A stretch of 6,573 nucleotides of DNA from Deltaproteobacteria bacterium (GTDB taxonomy: Bacteria > Desulfobacterota > Dissulfuribacteria > Dissulfuribacterales > QOAL01), in the NCBI GenBank assembly GCA_015486425.1, contig WFRQ01000402.1:1-6573 (forward strand). The letters are read 5' to 3'. The number at the start of each line of letters is the position of its first letter. The stretch's first letter is position 1. The notes beneath the pieces were generated by a model, which saw only the letters and a program-made list of their open reading frames with translations, was not told the origin of the DNA and made no database searches. Both the position numbers and the translations under genes were made by a program. Positions 1 through 4,326 of the stretch are shown piece after piece.

Positions 1-1137
1 ATTCCTGGTATTGTTACCATCTATCACCAGGTTACGGCGGAAAAGATGGATGAGGCCATGAGTGGGCTTCCCAGCGCATTTGCCGTGACCCTCTATGGAG
101 AAGATTATGATACTCTTGAAAGAGTTGCCTCAAGGGTGGAAGAGGCGGCAGGAACCATTCCCTCCATTGCAGCAACAGTGAACAACGCCAAATTTAAGGT
201 GCCGCAGCTCCTTGTAACTCCCAGACGTGATCATCTGGCCCGCTATGGAGTGGACGCGGATAGAATCCTGCAGGAGGTGCGTTTTCATACGGGAGGCGAC
301 ATTGTGGGAAACATCATCAAAGATCAGGTGGTTATACCCATATTCCTGCGTGATCCACTGGGAGAGAGGATCACAGAAGAACAGATCAGGCAGATCAGAA
401 TCAAGACTGCCCTTGGATACGTGCCGATTGAGAGACTAACCGCGATCAAAACGGCTGAAAGCGCAGGTTCAATACAGCACATCAATCTTCAGCGTGTTGT
501 GACACTCCCAATGGAGATAGATGGTCCGATACCACAGGTTCGAACGGCGCTGATGCGAAAAATTAAAGAAACAGGACTTCCTGAGGGCTATTTTGCCAGA
601 TTCGGCGGTGAGTATGAAAACCTGCTGGATATGGCCGGGGATTTTGCTGTGTATGGCATAATTTCTGTACTCCTGATTTTTATCATAATCACCATTCATC
701 TTGGCAATATGAGAGATCCCCTTGCCATATTACTGAACCTGCCACTTCCCTTTGCAGGTGCCTTTCTTGCAATGGTCATTACTGGCGCGGAGGTTAATCT
801 TTCCTTTATAATCGGACTGATTACACTCCTTGGCATAGGTATCAACCATGGTATTGTTCTTCTGCACTTTGTTAAAGAATACCGCAGCCAGGGGATGGAA
901 ATAATCCCTGCCATTGAAAAGGCGGCAGGCGTACGCACCCGTCCCATACTCCTTACCGTGCTTACATCTATCATTGCGCTTTTCCCCATTGCCCTGGGTA
1001 TAGGCACTGGATCGGAGATTCAGCAGTCCCTGGCCATCTGTGTTATTGGGGGGCTGCTTGCAAGTATTTTTTTTACGCTTAATTGCCTGCCGCTTGTTTA
1101 CTGCAGGGTACACGGAATATCTTTGATGGGTAAATGA
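1..1137 (+). CDS. Heavy-metal-efflux RND permease (CzcA/CusA family), C-terminal part
   Basis: The frame is open from the first base, so the gene is cut by the window edge. 378 codons are present; family members are usually about 1,020-1,050 residues. The visible part is the second periplasmic loop and the last membrane bundle. A porter region with the GLPSAFAVTLYGEDYDTL block resembles the HME pattern around G-[ED]-D-x-[DE]-x-L, and LPEGYFARFGGEYEN corresponds to the LPxGYxxxxGGxxEN block before TM8. Five hydrophobic helices follow at about residues 216-234, 238-260, 267-290, 313-333 and 342-367 of the visible part. Such inner-membrane pumps form a tripartite complex with an adaptor and an outer-membrane channel and export metal ions by proton antiport. 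The TM4 proton-relay motif that separates Cu/Ag from Zn/Co/Cd subtypes lies outside the window, so the substrate is unknown. The downstream response regulator and kinase fit a metal-responsive operon. Confidence 0.87.
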   Translation: MPGIVTIYHQVTAEKMDEAMSGLPSAFAVTLYGEDYDTLERVASRVEEAAGTIPSIAATVNNAKFKVPQLLVTPRRDHLARYGVDADRILQEVRFHTGGDIVGNIIKDQVVIPIFLRDPLGERITEEQIRQIRIKTALGYVPIERLTAIKTAESAGSIQHINLQRVVTLPMEIDGPIPQVRTALMRKIKETGLPEGYFARFGGEYENLLDMAGDFAVYGIISVLLIFIIITIHLGNMRDPLAILLNLPLPFAGAFLAMVITGAEVNLSFIIGLITLLGIGINHGIVLLHFVKEYRSQGMEIIPAIEKAAGVRTRPILLTVLTSIIALFPIALGIGTGSEIQQSLAICVIGGLLASIFFTLNCLPLVYCRVHGISLMGK

Positions 1138-1143
1138 CATGAC
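1134..1143 (+). repeat. 10-bp direct repeat left of TA module 1
   Basis: ATGACATGAC overlaps the stop codon of the RND gene. The identical 10-mer overlaps the stop codon of the RelE-type toxin at 1943-1952, so the pair brackets TA module 1. This could be an insertion footprint or chance; part of the match comes from both copies containing a TGA stop. Confidence 0.4.
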
Positions 1144-1321
1144 CTGCAACCTGAACTTTCATGTTACGCTGTCCATTCGGTGCCCCGGACATAAAAAACA
1201 TAAACCTTGTTTTAATCCATGAGTGTCAATGGCTGATTAAAGAATGTATTTTACGCTCAATTCAACTTACGACAAACCTTGCAAGTGTACGGGAAATGTC
1301 CCCTCCGGCTACGCTCCATGC

Positions 1322-1350
1322 TTGACGCCTGTTCCTGATCTGCGTACAAT
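1322..1350 (+). promoter_or_regulatory. Sigma-70-type promoter of TA module 1
   Basis: TTGACG (1322-1327) and TACAAT (1345-1350) are separated by 17 bp, each one base from consensus. The predicted start of transcription is near 1357, giving a short leader with a strong ribosome binding site before the antitoxin gene. Confidence 0.8.
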
Positions 1351-1357
1351 AGGAACA
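1330..1357 (+). promoter_or_regulatory. Inverted-repeat operator over the -10 box of TA module 1
   Basis: TGTTCCT (1330-1336) and AGGAACA (1351-1357) are perfect inverted repeats with 14 bp between them. They bracket the -10 box, and their centres are 21 bp apart, about two helical turns. Ribbon-helix-helix antitoxins generally bind paired half-sites and repress their own operon, so this is the expected autoregulatory operator. Binding itself is inferred. Confidence 0.65.
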
Positions 1358-1364
1358 CACACTG

Positions 1365-1372
1365 AAGGAGGT
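1365..1372 (+). promoter_or_regulatory. Strong ribosome binding site of the RHH antitoxin
   Basis: AAGGAGGT lies 5 bases before the ATG at 1378, a near-perfect anti-16S match. It fixes the antitoxin start and predicts high translation of the antitoxin compared with the toxin, which lacks a comparable site. Confidence 0.85.
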
Positions 1373-1377
1373 TTATC

Positions 1378-1635
1378 ATGCCCAAAACTCGTATCAATGT
1401 AAGTCTCGACCAGGATCTTGCCGAATTCGCCAAGGTCTTTGCCGCTGAAAACCGCACGTCGGTTGCGGACATTATTACGCAATACCTCCTGGCCCTGAAA
1501 CGGCGCGTGGATGGTGAATATATGGAAACTATCCTCTCCCATCCTGCCTTTAAGGAGGCCATGGAAGAGGCTCAGGTCAAACTGCGTACAGGAACAGCGA
1601 AGTGGCATTCATATGATGAGGTTTTCGGGGAGTGA
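1378..1635 (+). CDS. Ribbon-helix-helix antitoxin of TA module 1
   Basis: This 85-residue protein is the antitoxin of a type II pair. The N terminus (about residues 3-45) has the ribbon-helix-helix layout: a short polar strand (TRINVSLDQDL), a helix (AEFAKVFAAENR), a TSVADII turn and helix start, then a second helix ending YLLALKRR. In this fold the strand dimerises and reads the DNA major groove. The C-terminal half (about 48-85) is acidic and probably wraps the toxin. The start is set by the AAGGAGGT site and by its own promoter. Its stop overlaps the toxin start, the usual antitoxin-first order with translational coupling. It probably represses its own promoter through the TGTTCCT/AGGAACA repeat. 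The exact family name is not certain from sequence alone. Confidence 0.8.
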   Translation: MPKTRINVSLDQDLAEFAKVFAAENRTSVADIITQYLLALKRRVDGEYMETILSHPAFKEAMEEAQVKLRTGTAKWHSYDEVFGE

Positions 1636-1946
1636 TGAAAACCAGATTCGAAACCGCGTTCCTGAAGGCAGTTAAAAAACACGCGGCTATAAAAAAAGCA
1701 GTCCAAAAAAAGGTTGATATGATTATTGAAAATCCAGTTGCCCTAGGCGAACCCTTGAAGGGGAACTGGCAAGGTTTTTACTCATGTCCAGTAAAGCGTA
1801 ATTTTATAATCATCTATCTCTATTGTGAGGCGTGTCGGAAAAAGGGAGATGACGCTGTGGTTGCTTGTTCGGAATGTTCACATACACCGGACAAGACAAT
1901 CAAATTTGTTCTATTAGGCCCTCATGATAAGGCCTATGGCATATGA
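1632..1946 (+). CDS. RelE/YafQ-type mRNA interferase toxin with a two-CxxC insert
   Basis: This 104-residue protein (101-103 if a later ATG is used) is the probable toxin partner of the RHH antitoxin. RelE-superfamily toxins cleave mRNA, usually on the ribosome. Visible family marks are a basic N-terminal helical pair (residues 7-32), the NPVALGEPLKGNWQGFYSCPVKRNFIIIYLY core with the basic strand that binds RNA, and the C-terminal strand FVLLGPHDKAYG with His98, Asp99 and Tyr102. Between the last strands lies a roughly 24-residue insert with two CxxC pairs (CEAC at 65-68, CSEC at 79-82), which looks like a small zinc ribbon. The start is GTG 1632 (GTGA overlap) or ATG 1635 (TGATG overlap). 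Neither has a strong ribosome binding site, so translation is probably coupled to the antitoxin. Confidence 0.8.
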   Translation: MMKTRFETAFLKAVKKHAAIKKAVQKKVDMIIENPVALGEPLKGNWQGFYSCPVKRNFIIIYLYCEACRKKGDDAVVACSECSHTPDKTIKFVLLGPHDKAYGI

Positions 1947-1952
1947 CATGAC
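1943..1952 (+). repeat. 10-bp direct repeat right of TA module 1
   Basis: ATGACATGAC at the toxin stop codon is identical to 1134-1143 at the RND stop codon. The two copies are 809 bp apart and enclose the complete TA module with its promoter. Confidence 0.4.
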
Positions 1953-2064
1953 TATTTTGAAAAACAAAAACGGCAGTTGCTGAGGGCCGGACAAGAGCCA
2001 GCCTGGTCAGGCTTGTGAATTTCCAACTGATGTTAAAAACAGACACTCCGAGCCGGAAAACTGC

Positions 2065-2778
2065 ATGGTCTGCGGTGCCCGGCTGGAATATTTTGCCACA
2101 GAAAGAAAACTTACATGCAGCTCCTGTGGCAAGGTTGAAAAAGGCTCGGTCAGATGTCCAGAGGGCCACTACGTCTGTGATGAATGTCACAACCACCAAT
2201 CCATAATCCTTGTGCAAAAAATATGCTCGGAAACCACCTCAACTGATCCGCTTCATATTTTTGAAAAGATGATTGCTGCACCTGATATTCCCATGCTTGG
2301 ATGTCACCATGCATTTATGGCTGCCGGTGCGTTTATAACTGCAGTAAAAAATCAGGGAAATGTAACAGTATCAAAGGATATGATGCATGAAGTATATGCG
2401 AGAACAAAGCGGCAGGCCATAGGAGGGTACTGCGGCCTTACCGGTGTTTGCGGTATTGCTCCGGCCCTTGGTGCCTGCTTCGCCGTTATTCTTGGCTCCA
2501 AATGTGGAACTGATTCATTACAGAAAATTACCATGAGTGCGGTATCAGAAATAGTGCTGGCAATTACAGACCTGACAGGGCCGAGCTGCTGCAGGGCATA
2601 TGCAAGAAAATCCCTGGAAATTGCACGGAATTTCGCATCTGATTGTCTGCAGATCAATTTATCAAGGATGAGCAGCCATATAGCCTGCAGTGATGTGGAA
2701 AGACACCCTCATGGCTGCAGAAAAAAGCTGTGCCCCTATTACAAACCGGGTTCCCGCGAAAGCAGGGTGCAAATATGA
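2065..2778 (+). CDS. DUF5714-type cysteine-rich protein (N terminus uncertain)
   Basis: No function is established for this family to my knowledge. The protein has 237 residues from the first ATG and 18 cysteines. Residues 1-43 look like a zinc-ribbon or treble-clef region: CMVCG with its first Cys encoded just before the ATG, CSSCG (18-22), then RCPEGHYVCDECH (30-42). The main domain shows blocks I recall from DUF5714: MLGCHHAFMAAGAFITA (77-93), GGYCGLTGVCGIAPALGACFA (from 120), GPSCCRAYARKSLE (172-185), and a Cys-rich tail with CRKKLCPYY (218-226). There is no signal peptide or clear membrane span, so it is probably cytoplasmic. The Cys pattern suggests bound metal. The stop overlaps the next regulator start as ATGA. 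The frame is open back to 1984 without a start codon, so a missing base near 2035-2039 or loss of the true start is likely. Confidence 0.72.
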   Translation: MVCGARLEYFATERKLTCSSCGKVEKGSVRCPEGHYVCDECHNHQSIILVQKICSETTSTDPLHIFEKMIAAPDIPMLGCHHAFMAAGAFITAVKNQGNVTVSKDMMHEVYARTKRQAIGGYCGLTGVCGIAPALGACFAVILGSKCGTDSLQKITMSAVSEIVLAITDLTGPSCCRAYARKSLEIARNFASDCLQINLSRMSSHIACSDVERHPHGCRKKLCPYYKPGSRESRVQI

Positions 2779-2849
2779 GAATACTGGTAGTCGAAGATGA
2801 CAGGACAATAAGGAGTTTTGTGGAGCAGGACTTTAAGAAGGCAGGATTT
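2528..2849 (+). repeat. Duplicated 322-bp segment, copy A
   Basis: This segment matches 4005-4326 at a constant offset of 1,477 bp without indels. I count about 40 mismatches, roughly 88% identity. It spans the last 83 codons of DUF5714, the ATGA junction, and the first 25 codons of the response regulator. Similarity ends abruptly after GCAGGATTT, four bases before the palindromic repeat at 2854. Confidence 0.93.
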
Positions 2850-2954
2850 TTCTGGTTCCCAAACTCCAGTTTTGGAACCATGAACCGAAAGCTCCTGCTT
2901 CCCCTTTACTCATATAATGTCACTTGCAGCAAGAGCATATTTTCGTTGTTATAA
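2775..2954 (+). pseudogene. Response regulator fragment (first 25 codons) fused to repeat sequence
   Basis: The start ATG overlaps the DUF5714 stop (ATGA), exactly as in the intact copy at 4252. Codons 1-25 encode MRILVVEDD followed by the first helix of a receiver domain, with the acidic-pocket residues Glu7, Asp8 and Asp9. Homology to the intact regulator stops at base 2849. The frame then runs through the palindromic repeat to a TAA at 2952-2954, giving a 59-residue chimera without the phospho-accepting Asp, the switch residues or the DNA-binding domain. It cannot work as a regulator. Because it keeps the translational coupling it may still be translated as a short peptide. It is the relic of a duplicated or deleted DUF5714-regulator unit. 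Confidence 0.88.
2854..2950 (+). repeat. Dispersed palindromic repeat R1, left of higBA
   Basis: The left part is a hairpin: GGTTCCCAAACT (2854-2865) and AGTTTTGGAACC (2868-2879), 12-bp arms with one mismatch and a CC loop. A second imperfect palindrome (AAGCTCCTGCTT) follows at 2889-2900. Bases 2862-2950 match 3709-3797 at 80 of 89 positions. The hairpin and second palindrome also match the core of 6489-6537. Its left end lies directly at the break of the regulator fragment. Confidence 0.88.
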
Positions 2955-2958
2955 TTTT

Positions 2959-2986
2959 TTGACAATATCTCATATTGAGATATAGT
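2959..2986 (+). promoter_or_regulatory. Sigma-70-type promoter of higBA
   Basis: TTGACA (2959-2964, full consensus) and TATAGT (2981-2986, five of six) are spaced by 16 bp. The predicted transcription start is about 2993-2994, coinciding with the higB ATG. A perfect TATAAT also occurs at 2950-2955 but has no good -35 partner at normal spacing. Confidence 0.72.
2965..2983 (+). promoter_or_regulatory. 19-bp palindromic operator between -35 and -10 of higBA
   Basis: ATATCTCATATTGAGATAT is a perfect inverted repeat with 8-bp arms and a 3-bp centre. It fills the promoter spacer and enters the -10 box, so a bound protein would exclude RNA polymerase. HigA-type antitoxins repress their own operons through such palindromes; binding here is inferred from position and symmetry. 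Confidence 0.78.
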
Positions 2987-2993
2987 TCATAAC

Positions 2994-3287
2994 ATGCATA
3001 TTATTACCCGAAAACGCCTGCTTGAGTTTGCTGAAAAGCATCCAGATTGCAACACCGCCCTTAAATCCTGGTATAGAATCGTAAAGCAGACGAAATTTAA
3101 TTCATTTGCAGAACTGAGACAAACATTTCCAAGCGCTGATCAAGTAGGCAAATTAACGGTTTTCAATATTGGAGGAAATAAGGCGCGTTTGATTGCAGCG
3201 ATCCATTATAACAGATCTCGGGTCTATATCCGACATATTCTCACTCATAAGGAATATGACAGGGGAACCTGGAAGGAGCATAAATGA
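2994..3287 (+). CDS. higB: HigB-type mRNA interferase toxin
   Basis: This is the 97-residue toxin of a type II higBA pair. HigB toxins have a RelE-like fold and cut mRNA during translation. The protein shows the pattern of the HigB family in the toxin-first arrangement: MHIITRKRLLEFAEKHPD at the N terminus, ALKSWYRIVKQ (22-32) with Trp26-Tyr27, SFAELRQTFPSADQVG (37-52), the core strands VFNIGGNKARLIAAIHY (56-72), and RVYIRHILTHKEYDRGTWK (76-94) at the C terminus, where the catalytic basic and His residues of the fold normally lie. The length is normal, with no frameshift. There is no Shine-Dalgarno sequence before the ATG, and the predicted transcript starts at or next to it. The stop overlaps higA as ATGA. 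Confidence 0.9.
   Translation: MHIITRKRLLEFAEKHPDCNTALKSWYRIVKQTKFNSFAELRQTFPSADQVGKLTVFNIGGNKARLIAAIHYNRSRVYIRHILTHKEYDRGTWKEHK
3273..3278 (+). promoter_or_regulatory. Ribosome binding site of higA
   Basis: AAGGAG lies inside the 3' end of higB, 5 bases before the higA ATG. It gives the antitoxin a far better initiation site than the toxin has, consistent with antitoxin excess. Confidence 0.75.
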
Positions 3288-3685
3288 ATACGCAGATTGA
3301 AAAAATTGCCAAAATCTGGCCTGGCATTCAAAATATATTTTCGGTGCCACATAATCAGAAGGAATACGACAGATTAGTCGATATTCTTGATGGCTTAATC
3401 GATGAAGTAGGCGAAAATGAATCACACCCTTTGGCCTCTCTGATGGAAACTCTGGGGAGTCTTATCGAATCATATGAGACTCAAAATATTCCGGTGATAG
3501 AAGGCAGTCCAAGCGATGCCTTGAAAACTCTTTTGGAGGAGCATGATCTGAAACAATCAGATTTACCTGAAATCGGAAGTCAGGGAGTAATTTCAGAGAT
3601 ACTCTCCGGTAAACGCCAATTTAATGTTCGTCAGATCAAGCTGTTGAGCAAACGATTTAAGGTGTCGCCGGCTGTCTTTATATAA
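3284..3685 (+). CDS. higA: HigA-type HTH antitoxin
   Basis: This 133-residue antitoxin is the partner of HigB. The N-terminal half (about 1-70) is helical and acidic (EYDRLVDILDGLIDEVGENESHPLASL, split here by position 27-53) and probably binds the toxin. The C-terminal half (about 76-133) is a lambda-repressor-like helix-turn-helix: DALKTLLEEHDLKQSDLPEI, then GSQGVISEILSGKRQFN as recognition region, then VRQIKLLSKRFKVSPAVFI. This closely follows the HigA pattern. The ATG overlaps the higB stop by four bases (ATGA). The protein should bind the 19-bp palindrome in the higB promoter and repress the operon, more strongly when complexed with HigB. It is full length and no key element is missing. 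Confidence 0.9.
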   Translation: MNTQIEKIAKIWPGIQNIFSVPHNQKEYDRLVDILDGLIDEVGENESHPLASLMETLGSLIESYETQNIPVIEGSPSDALKTLLEEHDLKQSDLPEIGSQGVISEILSGKRQFNVRQIKLLSKRFKVSPAVFI

Positions 3686-3708
3686 ACCACGTTTTTTGCT
3701 TATTCCTG

Positions 3709-3797
3709 AACTCCATGTTGGGAACCATGAACCGGAAGCTCCTGCTTCCCCTGTACGCATGTAATGTCACTTGCAGCAAGAGCGTATTTTCATTGTT
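3709..3797 (+). repeat. Dispersed repeat R2, right of higBA
   Basis: This matches 2862-2950 over 89 bp with nine mismatches at a constant offset of 847 bp, so R1 and R2 are direct repeats enclosing higBA with its promoter. R2 lacks the left arm of the hairpin. Shared blocks include GGAACCATGAACCG and AATGTCACTTGCAGCAAGAG. Confidence 0.9.
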
Positions 3798-3825
3798 CAT
3801 TTTGCCCGTCCCGGGAATGGCGGTT
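3786..3825 (+). repeat. 40-bp direct repeat D1
   Basis: It matches 3967-4006 with four mismatches, offset 181 bp. It overlaps the end of R2 and ends in GGGAATGGCGGTT. Confidence 0.85.
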
Positions 3826-3909
3826 TATCCGAAAATGCCATTCTGTGGTCTGTTCAGCCTTTTGGTTGATTTCGGTAAGATCGAATTGGCTTACATGTAG
3901 CAGAAAACC

Positions 3910-3927
3910 CTTTGCGTCCTTTGCGTC
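3910..3927 (+). repeat. Tandem 9-mer CTTTGCGTC x2
   Basis: Two perfect adjacent copies of CTTTGCGTC. Similar phrases recur between genes in many environmental bacteria as far as I remember. No function is evident here. Confidence 0.6.
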
Positions 3928-3966
3928 TTGAGCGAAGCGGGCGGTTCAAAAAACCGGAATGACGAC

Positions 3967-4006
3967 ATTTTTATTGTTCGTTTTGCTCGTCCAGGGAATG
4001 GCGGTT
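3967..4006 (+). repeat. 40-bp direct repeat D2, at the edge of the DUF5714 remnant
   Basis: Second copy of D1. Its last bases coincide with the first base of homology between the DUF5714 remnant and copy A (4005), so D2 marks the right breakpoint of the inserted or rearranged block. Confidence 0.85.
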
Positions 4007-4255
4007 ACCATGAGCGCAATATCTGAAATAGTGCATGCAATAACAGAACTGACAGGGCAGGGCTGCTGCAGGGCGTATGCACGAAAATCCCTGGAAATTG
4101 CACGGGATTTCGCATCTGATTGTATGCAGATCAATTTATCAAAAATGAGGAGTCATATAGCCTGCAATGATATGGGAAGACACCCGCATGGCTGCAGAAA
4201 AGAGTTATGTCCCTATTACAAACCGGGTTCACCTGAAAGCAGGATGCAAATATGA
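4005..4255 (+). pseudogene. DUF5714 remnant, C-terminal 83 codons
   Basis: In frame, this encodes the last 83 codons of a second DUF5714 gene, with 67 of 83 residues equal to the full copy by my count. It keeps GCCRAYARKSLEIAR, the HIAC and HPHGC cysteines and CPYYKPGS. The zinc-ribbon region and the central domain are missing. The open frame extends left to an ATG at 3959, through unrelated repeat sequence, and there is an ATG at 4011, so a short protein could be made, but without most of the domain. It ends ATGA into the intact response regulator, so its translation could still help start the regulator, which may explain why the frame stayed open. I treat it as a truncated gene rather than a functional one. 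Confidence 0.85.
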
Positions 4256-4326
4256 GAATACTGGTAGTCGAAGATGACAGTACAATAAGAAATTTTGTGG
4301 AGCAGGGGCTCAGGGAAGCAGGATTT
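4005..4326 (+). repeat. Duplicated 322-bp segment, copy B
   Basis: Partner of 2528-2849, about 88% identical with no indels. Left of 4005 and right of 4326 the two copies share nothing beyond the short repeats described. Confidence 0.93.

Larger units (their letters stand above)
3686..4004 (+). other. Non-coding stretch of short repeats between higA and the DUF5714 remnant
   Basis: I find no credible gene here. It contains repeat R2 (3709-3797), the 40-bp repeats D1 (3786-3825) and most of D2 (3967-4006), an inverted pair GAATGGC (3815-3821) and GCCATTC (3837-3843), the tandem 9-mer CTTTGCGTC twice (3910-3927), and CGGTT/AACCG (3942-3946 and 3952-3956). No clear terminator follows higA and no convincing promoter for the response regulator is visible, although one must lie here or the regulator depends on read-through. 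Confidence 0.7.

Noticed and set aside
730..1149. 139-codon open frame on the minus strand inside the RND gene
   Set aside because: It lies opposite a clearly conserved membrane-protein gene, matches nothing I recognise and has no start signals.
1171..1198. Possible terminator after the RND gene (GTCC...GGAC then ATAAAAAA)
   Set aside because: The stem is only four base pairs with a poor interior, and the A-run is on the wrong strand for a + strand terminator.
2015..2206. 63-codon open frame overlapping the start of DUF5714
   Set aside because: Only its first codons are of interest, as a possible original start before a lost A; beyond that it is out of frame with the conserved zinc-ribbon codons.
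2950..2955. Perfect TATAAT as an alternative higBA -10 box
   Set aside because: The best upstream -35 candidate (TTGCAG at 2924-2929) would need a 20-bp spacer, while the TTGACA/TATAGT pair is better and contains the operator palindrome.
3715..3900. 61-codon open frame after higA
   Set aside because: Its first half is a translation of repeat R2 and the same peptide appears in the unrelated frame after the regulator stub; no coding signal.
3686..4004. Integron attC site or CRISPR-like array
   Set aside because: The repeats are few, differ in type and spacing, and no attC core sites or regular spacers are present.
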